From assembly GCA_913057685.1 (NCBI GenBank), contig CAJXOA010000006.1, positions 21,425 to 85,424 on the forward strand: 64,000 nucleotides of DNA. Reading direction: 5' to 3'. Positions 10,257 through 22,772 of the stretch are shown piece after piece. This DNA comes from an uncultured Trueperaceae bacterium. Its GTDB lineage: Bacteria; Deinococcota; Deinococci; Deinococcales; Trueperaceae. The notes under the pieces are model-generated. The model was given only the letters and a program-made list of their open reading frames with translations, was not told where the DNA came from and made no database searches. Every line of letters starts with the position of its first letter. Position 1 is the stretch's first letter. The position numbers and the translations under genes were made by a program.

Positions 10257-10337
10257 CTACGCAGCGGGCCCCGAACCCCGTAGGCCTACGACCACGACGG
10301 TCGAGACGATCCGGAGGGGGGCTGCGACGTTGCTCAC
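10257..10337 (-). CDS. Branched-chain amino acid leader peptide (attenuation peptide)
   Basis: A 26-codon ORF, starting GTG at 10337 and ending TAG at 10257-10259, reads MSNVAAPLRIVSTVVVV then GLRGSGPAA (GTG read as Met). It holds four consecutive Val codons (10287-10298) plus Leu, Ile and two further Val codons, the composition expected of a peptide whose translation senses Val/Leu/Ile-tRNA. The start lies 8 nt downstream of the -10 box with no ribosome site, so the message is probably leaderless. It is followed after about 27 nt by the intrinsic terminator. The family of ilvB leader peptides is known in other phyla; its occurrence here is read directly from sequence. Too short for routine gene callers. 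Confidence 0.82.
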   Translation of the reverse strand: MSNVAAPLRIVSTVVVVGLRGSGPAA

Positions 10338-10345
10338 TGGGGCGC

Positions 10346-10374
10346 ACGATACAGGCTGCTAGCGTCGGTGTCAA
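10346..10374 (-). promoter_or_regulatory. Promoter of the ilvBNC-leuA-cimA operon
   Basis: Minus strand: -35 TTGACA (10369-10374), 17-bp spacer, -10 TATCGT (10346-10351). The predicted start site (10337/10338) coincides with the first base of the leader-peptide GTG. This is the strongest -35/-10 pair in the window together with that of gltB. Its spacer contains an opposing extended -10 for spoVS. Confidence 0.85.
10357..10365 (+). promoter_or_regulatory. Extended -10 promoter candidate for spoVS
   Basis: Plus strand TGC-TAGCGT, an extended -10 element without a recognisable -35. Start site near 10372 would give a leader of about 50 nt before the spoVS GTG. The element lies inside the spacer of the divergent ilv promoter, so the two polymerases would compete. 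Confidence 0.5.
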
Positions 10375-10424
10375 CGCGCGCGCGCCGTCGCCGACGGCCG
10401 CCGCGGCCCCTTGGGAGGTGGCCC

Positions 10425-10766
10425 GTGGAAGTGCTTCGCGTCTCCGCAACGTCCAGACCCCACGCCGTGGCGGGCGCGATCGCCGGCGTCCTGCGCCGCG
10501 ATCGCGCCGTCGCCGTCCAAGCGATCGGCGCCGCCGCCGTCAACCAGGCGGTCAAGGCCCTCGCCGTCGCCCGCGGGTACCTCGTCGAGGACCGCCTCGA
10601 GCTGTCCGCGACCCCGGCCTTCGTGACGCTGGAGCTGCACGGCGATGAGCGCACCGCGGTGCACCTGCAGGTCGCCGCCCGCCCGCAGGCGGACGGCGTG
10701 GGGGCGGCGCCCCCGCCCGCGCCGCAGCCGACCGTGGCGGCGCACCCCGACGCCGGCCTCGACTGA
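10425..10766 (+). CDS. spoVS: Stage V sporulation protein S (SpoVS) homologue
   Basis: Small Alba-like protein, required for spore-coat assembly in Bacillus but also found in non-sporulating bacteria including Thermus/Deinococcus. The start GTG 10425 has TTGGGAGG 7 nt upstream and gives 113 residues. Residues 1-86 are the SpoVS core: MEVLRVSATSRPHAVAGAIAG, VAVQAIGAAAVNQAVKALAVARGYL, then a DRLELSATPAFVTLELHGDERTAVHLQV-type ending. Residues 87-113 are a Pro/Ala-rich tail absent from the Bacillus protein. It is divergent from the ilv operon and stands alone. No sporulation genes are near, so its role here is unknown; nucleic-acid binding is an inference from the Alba-like fold. Confidence 0.9.
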   Translation: MEVLRVSATSRPHAVAGAIAGVLRRDRAVAVQAIGAAAVNQAVKALAVARGYLVEDRLELSATPAFVTLELHGDERTAVHLQVAARPQADGVGAAPPPAPQPTVAAHPDAGLD

Positions 10767-10807
10767 CGACGGTCGCCTGGACGGCGGCGGCGCGTGAGGC
10801 GAACGCG

Positions 10808-10813
10808 TACACT
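10808..10813 (+). promoter_or_regulatory. Possible -10 box upstream of the zinc peptidase gene
   Basis: TACACT in the 130-bp gap after spoVS; no -35 at the expected distance and no TG extension. Start would be near 10820, 77 nt before the ATG. Confidence 0.35.
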
Positions 10814-10896
10814 GGGTTCTCGAACGGCGGTGGACCGCCCGGCCTCGCGACCCGCGCGGCCGAGGACGGCGTCCGCCGACCCTCGGGAGGTCCACG

Positions 10897-11556
10897 ATGT
10901 TCGCGATCTTCATCCTCATGATGGTCCTGACCCTCGGGGCGCAGTGGTACCTGCGCTCCACCTTCGGCACCTGGTCGAAGAAGGCCAACACCGCCGGCCT
11001 CACCGGCCGCGATACCGCCCGGACGATCCTCCGCAAGCACGGCCTGGACGACACCGTCGCCATCGAGCAGGTCAAGGGCGAACTCAGCGACCACTACGAC
11101 CCCACCAAGCGGGTCGTGCGCCTCTCCGACCCGATCCACTCCCAAGCGTCGGTCGCCGGCATGGCGGTCGCCGCCCACGAGGTCGGGCACGCCCTGCAGC
11201 ACGCCAACGCCTACGCCCCCCTGCAGTGGCGCAGCGCCCTGATGCCGGTCGCCAACATCGGTGGGCAGTTCGGGCCGTACCTGGCGATCTTCGGCCTGAT
11301 GTTGGGCGCGTCGGGCCTCCTGAACGTCGGCATCGTGCTGTTCGGGGCCGCCGTCGCCTTCCAGCTGGTGACGCTACCGATCGAGTTCGACGCCTCGCGC
11401 CGCGCGCTCGCGGAAATGCGCGACCTCGGCATCGTCACGCAGAACGATGCGGGCGGCGCCCGCGCGGTGCTGAACGCCGCAGCGCTCACGTACGTCGCCG
11501 CCGCCGCCGGCAGCGTGATGTACCTGCTGTACTTCATCCTCATGGCTCGCCGCTGA
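10897..11556 (+). CDS. YugP-type membrane zinc metallopeptidase
   Basis: A 219-residue neutral zinc metallopeptidase of the YugP family (Peptidase_Zn_2). The N-terminal hydrophobic segment (residues 2-18) anchors it. The zinc-binding motif AAHEVGHALQH lies near residues 94-104. Two or three further membrane segments follow (about 128-165 and 198-215). GGGAGGTCC precedes the ATG. Proteins of this family are widespread and largely uncharacterised; the protease assignment rests on HEXXH-type geometry. The gene is followed 8 bp later by rsmB, so the two are probably co-transcribed. Confidence 0.9.
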   Translation: MFAIFILMMVLTLGAQWYLRSTFGTWSKKANTAGLTGRDTARTILRKHGLDDTVAIEQVKGELSDHYDPTKRVVRLSDPIHSQASVAGMAVAAHEVGHALQHANAYAPLQWRSALMPVANIGGQFGPYLAIFGLMLGASGLLNVGIVLFGAAVAFQLVTLPIEFDASRRALAEMRDLGIVTQNDAGGARAVLNAAALTYVAAAAGSVMYLLYFILMARR

Positions 11557-11564
11557 CGCGCGGC

Positions 11565-12872
11565 GTGGGCGACGCCCACCCCGCCGGCCCGCCCGGGACC
11601 CCGCGCGACGTCGCCCACGCCGTCGCCGTCACCGCGGCGCGGTCGGGACGCCTCGCGCGCGCCCTCGGGCGCGCCCTCGACCGCAGCGGCCTCGTCGGCC
11701 GCGACCGTTCCGCCGTCACCGACCTCGTGTACGGCGAGGCGCGCTGGCGTCGCTGGCTCGACGCGGCCCTCGCCCCCCACCTGTCCGACCCGGACGCCCT
11801 CCCGCCCGACGTCCGCGTCCTCCTGCGCCTCGGGGCGTACGACCGCCTGAAGCGCGGCACCCCCGCGCACGCCGCGACGTCGTCCTGGGTGGACGTCGCG
11901 CACCGCCGCACCCCCCGCTTCGCGAAGCTCGCGAACGCCGTGCTGCGGCGCGTCGCGCCCCCCGAAGCGCCCTCCCCCGCCCTCCGCGCGTCGCTGCCCG
12001 ACGCCCCGTACGACCGCTACCACGCCGCCCTCGGGCACGACACCGACGCGGCGCTCCTGGCGATGCGGACGCCCGGCCCCACCTGGCTCGCCGGCCTCGC
12101 GCCCGACGCCGAGACGCTCCTCCGCGCCGACGGTGCCGACGTCGCCGCCGGCCCCGTGCCCGGCACCTGGCGGGTCCGCACCCCGCAGCGGATCGGCGAC
12201 CTCGCCGCCTTCGAACGCGGGCGCGTCCAACCGATGAACCCCGCCTCGACGCTCGTGACGCACGCCCTCGAGGCGCCCCCCGGCGCGCGCGTCCTGGACC
12301 TCGCCAGCGGGCGCGGCATCAAGGCCGCCGTCCTCGCCGCCGCCGGCGCCGACGTCCAGGCGGTCGAGCGCGACCCCGGCAAGCTCGCGCAGGCGGCGCG
12401 CAACCAGGCGCGGCTCGGGGTCGAGGTCGCCGCCCGCGCCGCCGACCTCCTCGACCCCGCCACCGCCGCCGACCTCGCCCGCACGCCCGCGCCGTACGTG
12501 CTGCTCGACGCACCGTGCAGCGGCTCCGGGACGCTCCGCGGGCACCCGGAGATCGCCGACCGCCTCGACGTCGCCGACCTCCCCCGCCTGGCGGACGTCC
12601 AGCGCCGCCTCCTGCACGTCGCCGCGGACGCCACCACGGTCGGCGGGACGCTGGTGTACGCCACCTGCTCGCTGTTCGCCGAGGAGGGCCCCGACGTCGT
12701 GCGCGCCGTCGCCGCGGAACGCGGCGACCTCGAGGTCGACCCGCCCGCCCTCGCCACCTGGGCGCCGGACGTCCCCCTCCACCCCACCGACGTCGGCACC
12801 TTCACGCTGCCCCTGGACGGCCTCGACGGCTTCTACGTCGCCCGCCTCCGCCGGACCGGAGGCGGCGCGTGA
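11565..12872 (+). CDS. rsmB: 16S rRNA (cytosine-C5)-methyltransferase, RsmB/Sun family
   Basis: Methylates a cytosine of 16S rRNA (C967 in E. coli) with SAM. GTG 11565 is the first start after the upstream stop and gives 435 residues. Residues 15-150 are the NusB-like RNA-binding domain (DLVYGEARWRRWLDAAL, ANAVLRRVAPP). The methyltransferase domain has VQPMNPASTLVTHAL, SAM motif LDLASGRGIKAA, the PCSGSGTLRGHPEI motif and the catalytic YATCSLFAEEG. The SAM loop reads SGRGIKA where the usual family loop is AAPGGKT, a deviation worth noting. The 3' end overlaps the next gene by GTGA. It could alternatively be RsmF-like, but the NusB-like domain argues for RsmB. Confidence 0.88.
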   Translation: MGDAHPAGPPGTPRDVAHAVAVTAARSGRLARALGRALDRSGLVGRDRSAVTDLVYGEARWRRWLDAALAPHLSDPDALPPDVRVLLRLGAYDRLKRGTPAHAATSSWVDVAHRRTPRFAKLANAVLRRVAPPEAPSPALRASLPDAPYDRYHAALGHDTDAALLAMRTPGPTWLAGLAPDAETLLRADGADVAAGPVPGTWRVRTPQRIGDLAAFERGRVQPMNPASTLVTHALEAPPGARVLDLASGRGIKAAVLAAAGADVQAVERDPGKLAQAARNQARLGVEVAARAADLLDPATAADLARTPAPYVLLDAPCSGSGTLRGHPEIADRLDVADLPRLADVQRRLLHVAADATTVGGTLVYATCSLFAEEGPDVVRAVAAERGDLEVDPPALATWAPDVPLHPTDVGTFTLPLDGLDGFYVARLRRTGGGA

Positions 12873-14260
12873 GCGGCGCGGGCGACGGCCCGGTCCTCCG
12901 GTCCGCCGGGGCGGCGGGCACCGTCACCGGGTCGTGCCACCACCTGACGTACGCCGGCGCGCGACTGCTCGTCGATTGCGGCGCCTTCCAGGGCCCCGCC
13001 GACCTCGAGGCCCGCAACCGCGAGGCGTGGCCGTTCGACGTCGCCGCCCTCGACGCCGTCGTCCTCACGCACGCCCACCTCGATCACGTCGGCCGCCTCC
13101 CCCACCTCGTGCGCGCGGGGTTCGCCGGGCCGGTTCTCGCCGCCCCCGGCACGAAGGCGGTCGCCGACGTCATCCTTCGCGACGCCGCGAAGATCGCGCG
13201 GGAGGACGCCGAACGCGCCCGGCGCAAGGCGCGCCGCGCCGGCCGGGAGGGAAGCGTCCCACCCCCGCCGTTCGACGAGGCGGACGTCGACGCGACCCTC
13301 GCGGCGTTCCGGACGGTCGCGTACGACGACCCGGTCGAGATCGCCGGCCTCCGGGTCACCCTCCACCCCGCCGGCCACGTCGTCGGTAGCGCCTGGGTGG
13401 CCGTGGACGGGCCGGAAGGACGCATCGTGCTGTCGGGCGACCTCGGCAACCGCGAGAGCCTCCTGCACCCCGCCCCCGCCGCGCCGACGGCGGCGCGGGC
13501 GGTGGTGTGCGAAGCGACGTACGGCGACCGGACGCACCGCTCGCGCGAAGCGACCCGCGCGGAGTTCGCCGACGTCCTGGCGAAGGCCGCATCGACCGGT
13601 GGACGCGTCCTGATCCCCAGCTTCGCGCTGGAGCGCACGCAAGCGGTCCTGTTCGAGATCCACCGCCTGCAGCGGGAGGGGACGGTGCCGGCCGTCCCGG
13701 TCGTCCTCGATTCGCCGATGGCGTCGCGCATGACCGCCATCTACCGCGATCACGCCGCCGACTTCCGGCCCGAGGTGCGCGCCCTCGCCGGGGACGGCGA
13801 CCCGTTCACGCCCCTGCACTTCGAAGCGACCGCCGACCCGGACGCGAGCCGCGCCCTGAACGACCGCGAGGGCCCGATGATCGTCGTGGCGGGGTCGGGC
13901 ATGATGACCGGCGGGCGGATCCTGCACCACCTCAAGCACCACCTGTGGAAGCGCGAGACGCACGTCGTCGTCGTCGGCTACCAGGCGCGCGGCACGCTCG
14001 GGCGGGCGCTGGTGGGCGGCGCGACGCACGTCCGGATCTTCGGGGAGGCGATCGCCGTCCGCGGGCGGATCCACACGATCGGGGGGCTGTCCGCTCACGC
14101 CGACCGCGACGACCTGCTCGCCTGGCTGGCCCCCGTCCCGGACGCGAAGGTGCGCCTGGTGCACGGCGAACCGGACGCCCTCGAGGCGTTCGCGACGACC
14201 CTCCGCGACCGCGGGTACGACGCCGCCCCCGTCGAGGAGGGCCGCGCGACCCCCCTGTAA
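12869..14260 (+). CDS. Beta-CASP metallo-beta-lactamase-fold RNase
   Basis: Predicted zinc-dependent RNA nuclease of the CPSF-73/Ysh1-like family, 463 residues from a GTG that overlaps the rsmB stop. Metallo-beta-lactamase motif 2 is THAHLDHVG (near residues 71-79). HPAGHVVGS and SGDLG supply motifs 3 and 4. The beta-CASP insert shows CEATYGDRTHRS, IPSFALERTQ, SGMMTGGRILHHL and the terminal histidine motif HTIGGLSAHADRDDLLAWL. A Lys/Arg-rich stretch around residues 112-130 probably binds RNA. It resembles Thermus TTHA0252-type enzymes (from memory). The translational coupling to rsmB suggests a role in rRNA or mRNA metabolism. It is convergent with dinB 19 bp away. Confidence 0.92.
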   Translation: MSGAGDGPVLRSAGAAGTVTGSCHHLTYAGARLLVDCGAFQGPADLEARNREAWPFDVAALDAVVLTHAHLDHVGRLPHLVRAGFAGPVLAAPGTKAVADVILRDAAKIAREDAERARRKARRAGREGSVPPPPFDEADVDATLAAFRTVAYDDPVEIAGLRVTLHPAGHVVGSAWVAVDGPEGRIVLSGDLGNRESLLHPAPAAPTAARAVVCEATYGDRTHRSREATRAEFADVLAKAASTGGRVLIPSFALERTQAVLFEIHRLQREGTVPAVPVVLDSPMASRMTAIYRDHAADFRPEVRALAGDGDPFTPLHFEATADPDASRALNDREGPMIVVAGSGMMTGGRILHHLKHHLWKRETHVVVVGYQARGTLGRALVGGATHVRIFGEAIAVRGRIHTIGGLSAHADRDDLLAWLAPVPDAKVRLVHGEPDALEAFATTLRDRGYDAAPVEEGRATPL

Positions 14261-14279
14261 GGCGCGCCTCGCGCGGGCG

Positions 14280-15458
14280 TCACGCCGGGGGGTCCTCGTC
14301 GCCTCCCGCATCGCGGTCGTCGGCCCCACCGGACCCCTCGGGGGGACGTGCGTCGGCCGCACGCCCCACCTCGCGCTCGCCCTCGAACCCGACCGCCCCC
14401 CCGACCTCGAAGAGCGGGGGCTGGTGGACCGTCCCGTCCTCCAACGCCGTCACCCCGACCCCCAACAGGCGGACGGGCCGGTCGAGCGGCACCCGCGTCG
14501 CCAGGACCTCCGCCGCGACGGCGTGCAGCGTCGCGGCGTCGTCGGTCGCCGCCGGCAGCCGCACCTGCCGGGTGTGGATCTGGTGCTGGTCGTCCTTGAC
14601 CTTCACCACCACGCCGCGCCCCCGGACGCCCGCCCGGCGCGCCCGGTGGGCGGTGTCGTCGCACACGCCGGGAAGCGCCTCGGCGAGCTCCGCCAGCCCG
14701 ACCCGGTCCCGCGCGAACGTCGTTTCCGACGACACCGACTTGCGTACCCGGTTCGGGTCGACCGGCCGGTCGTCCTCCCCGCGCGCCATGCGCCAGAGGT
14801 CCCGCCCGACCTTCCCGAAGTGCGCCTCGAGCAGCGCCGGGTCCTGCGCCGCGACGTCGCCCGCCGTCGCCACCCCGAGCGCCGCGAGGCGCTCCGCGGT
14901 GCGGGGGCCCACCCCGTGGATGCGGCGGACGGGGAGGTCGGCGAGGTACGCCGCCGCCGCCTCCGGCGGGACGGTCTTGACGCCGTCCGGTTTCGCGTCG
15001 TCGCTGGCGAGCTTGGCGACGAACTTGCAGTACGACACCCCCGCCGACACCGTCAGGCCGGTCCGTTCGCGCACCTCGCGCCGGATGCGTTCCGCGATGC
15101 GGGTGCCCGACGGCGGGCCCCGCAACGGTTCGCTCACGTCGAGGTACGCCTCGTCCAACGCCAGCGGCTCGACCGCCGCGGTGTAGCTGCGGTAGATCGC
15201 GAAGATCTCGCGACTCACCTCGCGGTAGACGTCCATGCGCGGCGCGACGAACTGCAGCTCGGGACAGCGCCGCGCGGCCTCCGCCGACGGCATGGCGCTC
15301 TTCACCCCGAAGGCGCGCGCCTCGTAGCTGGCGGTCATCACGACCCCCCGTCCCGACGCGCTGCCGACCGCCACCGGGACGCCCCGCAGGCGCGGGTCGT
15401 CGCGTTGCTCGACCGACGCGTAGAAGGCGTCGGCATCGAGATGCACGATCCGCCGCAC
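14280..15458 (-). CDS. dinB: DNA polymerase IV (Y-family translesion polymerase)
   Basis: Error-prone lesion-bypass polymerase, 392 residues. The palm motif HLDADAFYASVEQ is at residues 6-18 and the second acidic pair at LALDEAYLDVSEPL. The SYEARAFGVKSAMPS finger motif and the helix-hairpin-helix thumb IHGVGPRTAERLAALGV are intact. The little-finger domain is followed by a hydrophilic Gly/Asp/Glu tail (last 35 residues) with no beta-clamp motif I can recognise. It starts at GTG 15458 and appears leaderless (TAGCCT six nt upstream). No LexA box is evident. Confidence 0.95.
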   Translation of the reverse strand: MRRIVHLDADAFYASVEQRDDPRLRGVPVAVGSASGRGVVMTASYEARAFGVKSAMPSAEAARRCPELQFVAPRMDVYREVSREIFAIYRSYTAAVEPLALDEAYLDVSEPLRGPPSGTRIAERIRREVRERTGLTVSAGVSYCKFVAKLASDDAKPDGVKTVPPEAAAAYLADLPVRRIHGVGPRTAERLAALGVATAGDVAAQDPALLEAHFGKVGRDLWRMARGEDDRPVDPNRVRKSVSSETTFARDRVGLAELAEALPGVCDDTAHRARRAGVRGRGVVVKVKDDQHQIHTRQVRLPAATDDAATLHAVAAEVLATRVPLDRPVRLLGVGVTALEDGTVHQPPLFEVGGAVGFEGEREVGRAADARPPEGSGGADDRDAGGDEDPPA

Positions 15459-15464
15459 GCCCGC

Positions 15465-15470
15465 AGGCTA
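15465..15470 (-). promoter_or_regulatory. Leaderless -10 box of dinB
   Basis: Minus-strand TAGCCT, separated from the dinB GTG by 6 nt; no ribosome site intervenes, so transcription and translation would begin together. No -35 match. Confidence 0.6.
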
Positions 15471-15535
15471 CCCGGCCGGCGGCTCCGTCGGCCGGCTTAC
15501 CGCGATGGCGCCGCCGGCGGGGTCTACTCCGGGTC

Positions 15536-17959
<2,424 letters not shown>

Positions 17960-17963
17960 CGCT

Positions 17964-17987
17964 GCGCCGCCTCCTCGGAGGCGGCGC
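17964..17987 (+). terminator. GC-rich hairpin after lon
   Basis: Perfect inverted repeat GCGCCGCCTCC / GGAGGCGGCGC (17964-17974 and 17977-17987) with a very short loop, 5 bp after the lon stop. No U-run follows on either strand; it may terminate or protect both convergent transcripts. Confidence 0.5.
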
Positions 17988-17992
17988 CCGGT

Positions 17993-18349
17993 TCAGAGGC
18001 GGCGCCAGGTGGGGCCGGCGACGCGCGCGAGGAGCGACGCGACGATCGTCAGCACCAGGGCGGCGAGGATCGCCCCCCCGACCCCCGCCAGCTCGAGCGG
18101 GGTGATCGCGGCGACCACCGCCAACGACAGGGCGTTGACGACCAACAAGAACGCCCCGAACGTCACGAACGTCAGCGGCAGCGTCACGAGGATCAGGACC
18201 GGCCGCAGGACGGCGTTGACGAGCCCCAGCACGAGGGCGGTCACCAGCAGCGTCCCCAACGAGTCGCCGGCGAGGCTCGCCCCGACGTTCAACTCCACCG
18301 TCAACCACAACGCGACGGCGTTCAGCGCCCAGCGCCACAGGAGGGCCAT
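17993..18349 (-). CDS. YvlD/phage-holin-IV-type small membrane protein
   Basis: 118 residues with four hydrophobic segments (about 5-20, 30-55, 58-80 and 85-110), matching the phage holin superfamily IV / DUF360 (YvlD) membrane family by the [27 protein letters not shown] core. Many chromosomal members are not holins and have no assigned function. Start ATG 18349 lies 6 nt after TAGGCT, so the mRNA is probably leaderless. It is not part of a prophage: neighbours are lon and a GNAT gene. Confidence 0.82.
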   Translation of the reverse strand: MALLWRWALNAVALWLTVELNVGASLAGDSLGTLLVTALVLGLVNAVLRPVLILVTLPLTFVTFGAFLLVVNALSLAVVAAITPLELAGVGGAILAALVLTIVASLLARVAGPTWRRL

Positions 18350-18355
18350 GCCGTC

Positions 18356-18361
18356 AGCCTA
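18356..18361 (-). promoter_or_regulatory. Leaderless -10 box of the holin-like gene
   Basis: TAGGCT on the minus strand, 6 nt before ATG 18349, in the 20-bp gap after the GNAT gene. Confidence 0.55.
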
Positions 18362-18369
18362 CCGCGTCG

Positions 18370-19263
18370 TCAGGCGCCGCCCGGGGGTCGCTCGAGGCGG
18401 CGGGTGCGGCCGGTCGGTTCGAACCCGACCGCCTGCAGGATCCGGCGCCACGCCGGTTCCGACGCGTCGGCGTCGGTGACGACCCTTCCCATGGGGCTGC
18501 GGCCCGCCAACTCCTGCAGGACCGTCACGATCAGGCGGCGCGCCATCTCGCTGTCGCCGCGGTGGTCGCGCGCCACGCCGGCCGCCTCCAGCCGGTAGGG
18601 CGCATCGAGGGCGTCGCGACCGACGTGCGCGAAGGCGTAGCCGACCGGCGGTTGGTCGGGCGTGGGGCGCGCCAGGAACCACAGGTCGGGCCGGAAGGCG
18701 CCGCCGTGGCGTTTCCGCCACGACCAGTGCGCGTCGCTCACGACCCGCGCTTCGGCGTGCGCGTAGACGCGGCGGAAGGTCGCGTCGCCCGCATGCGTCC
18801 ACGCCTCGAGGGTGAGGGGCGCCCCGAGCGGGGGAACGTCCGCGAGGTCGAAGCGCAGGACGTCGCGTTCGGCGAGGGCGAAGTCGTGCGCCCCCAACCA
18901 GCGCTGCAGGTCGGTCGCCGGCCCCACCGGGTAGGGCGCCAGGTCGACCGCGAACGCGTCGTGCGGCGCGGACCGCAGGACCTCCCCGACGAGCGCGTCG
19001 CCGGCCTGCGGGTCGTCGCGCCAGACGGGTCCGAGCCGGCGGGTGGCGTCCACCGCGTCGCCGGCGGACGGGCGCAGCGCGACGCCGGCGGTCGGGGGGC
19101 CGGCGGGCGGCTGCCACACGTAGGCGTGGCGGGCGGCGGCGCGCGCGTCGCGGAGGCGGCCGCCGTACCGGCGCGCGAGCCCCATGGGGTCGCCGTGCCC
19201 GAGGTACGCGAAGGCGCGCGCCAGGAACCACACCCACTCGTCGGGGGCCAACGTCCGCACCAC
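18370..19263 (-). CDS. GNAT-fold acetyltransferase, function unknown
   Basis: 297 residues from GTG 19263, chosen because it sits 7 nt after a TATCGT -10 box; the open frame continues upstream but would invade the divergent rsmD region. Residues 1-110 are a helical Ala/Arg-rich region of unknown type. Residues 150-297 resemble a GNAT domain, with the acetyl-CoA loop VARDHRGDSEMARRLI near residue 246 followed by a DADASEPAWRRILQAVGFEP ending typical of GNAT motif B. Substrate unknown. It may be a tandem GNAT with a degenerate first half. It is divergent from rsmD, 28 bp apart. Confidence 0.68.
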   Translation of the reverse strand: MVRTLAPDEWVWFLARAFAYLGHGDPMGLARRYGGRLRDARAAARHAYVWQPPAGPPTAGVALRPSAGDAVDATRRLGPVWRDDPQAGDALVGEVLRSAPHDAFAVDLAPYPVGPATDLQRWLGAHDFALAERDVLRFDLADVPPLGAPLTLEAWTHAGDATFRRVYAHAEARVVSDAHWSWRKRHGGAFRPDLWFLARPTPDQPPVGYAFAHVGRDALDAPYRLEAAGVARDHRGDSEMARRLIVTVLQELAGRSPMGRVVTDADASEPAWRRILQAVGFEPTGRTRRLERPPGGA

Positions 19264-19270
19264 GGCGCGG

Positions 19271-19276
19271 ACGATA
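19271..19276 (-). promoter_or_regulatory. Leaderless -10 box of the GNAT gene
   Basis: TATCGT on the minus strand, exactly 7 nt before GTG 19263. A second GTG follows in frame. Confidence 0.55.
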
Positions 19277-19291
19277 CCGCGCGGTCGTGCG

Positions 19292-19855
19292 ATGGTGGAC
19301 GCCGTGAAGGAGCTACGGATCCTCGGTGGGAGCGCGAAGGGCACGGTGCTCGAGACGCCGCGGCGCGGCACCCGCCCCAGCCCGTCGCGGCTGCGCGAGG
19401 CGGTGTTCGACGCGCTGCAGTTCGCGCCCCGCACGCCGTTCCTCGACCTGTACGCCGGGACCGGCGCGATCGGCCTGGAGGCCGCCAGCCGCGGCTTCCC
19501 CGTCACCCTCGTCGAGCGCGCCCGCCCCGCCGCGGCGGTGCTGCGGCGCAACGCCCGGCGGGCCGGCCTGGACGTCGAGGTGCTCGAGGCCGACGCGCTT
19601 CGCGTCGCCCGCGACCGGCCGGACGCGTACGGCGTCGCGTTCGTCGCGCCGCCCTACCCAGGCGACCTCACGCGGATCTTCACCGCCGTGCTGGACGCCC
19701 ACCCGGTGGCGTCCGGCGGCCGCTGGTTGCTGCAGCACCCCAGCCGCTACGACGCGACCGCCGCCCTCGCGGACGCGCTCGCGCGGGTGGGCGCGGCACC
19801 CCCGCGCGTCCGCCGCTACGGCAGCAACGCCGTGACGGAGGTGCGGCGGCCCTGA
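19292..19855 (+). CDS. rsmD: RsmD-family 16S rRNA (guanine-N2)-methyltransferase
   Basis: SAM-dependent methyltransferase expected to modify G966 of 16S rRNA (E. coli numbering), 187 residues. LRILGGSAKGTVLETP at residues 8-23 and RPSPSRLREAVFDAL at 28-42 are RsmD signatures. SAM motif I is LDLYAGTGAIGLEA (51-64). Motif IV reads APPY (119-122) instead of the usual D/N-PP-Y/F, that is, the catalytic acid is replaced by Ala. From memory, a Thermus homologue also has APPY. The start is uncertain: ATG 19292 is used, but GTG 19304 (preceded by GGTGG) would give a protein beginning closer to Thermus relatives. Confidence 0.85.
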   Translation: MVDAVKELRILGGSAKGTVLETPRRGTRPSPSRLREAVFDALQFAPRTPFLDLYAGTGAIGLEAASRGFPVTLVERARPAAAVLRRNARRAGLDVEVLEADALRVARDRPDAYGVAFVAPPYPGDLTRIFTAVLDAHPVASGGRWLLQHPSRYDATAALADALARVGAAPPRVRRYGSNAVTEVRRP

Positions 19856-19887
19856 GCCGCCCGGCCGACGGCCGGTCGGCTGCGCGG

Positions 19888-19896
19888 TGCTACACT
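19888..19896 (+). promoter_or_regulatory. Extended -10 promoter for secA
   Basis: TGC-TACACT, an extended -10 element without a -35. Start site near 19904 leaves a 5' leader of about 61 nt before the secA ATG, which carries its own GGAGGGA ribosome site. Confidence 0.6.
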
Positions 19897-19964
19897 ACGG
19901 GGCGTGACGCGGGGCGTTCGGCCCCGTCCCGGACGCGCGTACGCACGGAGGGAGCCACCCCGGC

Positions 19965-22771
<2,807 letters not shown>

Positions 22772-22772
<1 letters not shown>

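Noticed and set aside
8458..10449. N-terminally extended ilvB (663 aa)
   Set aside because: The extra 100 residues would read through the leader, promoter and terminator; the ATG at 10149 has a strong ribosome site and normal family length.
15500..15535. Leaderless promoter for lon (TCTACT)
   Set aside because: The hexamer does not fit TAnnnT and no -35 or TG extension supports it; mentioned only in the lon entry.
17993..18349. Prophage remnant suggested by the holin-like protein
   Set aside because: The YvlD/holin-IV family is common on chromosomes; no endolysin, integrase or phage structural gene is nearby.
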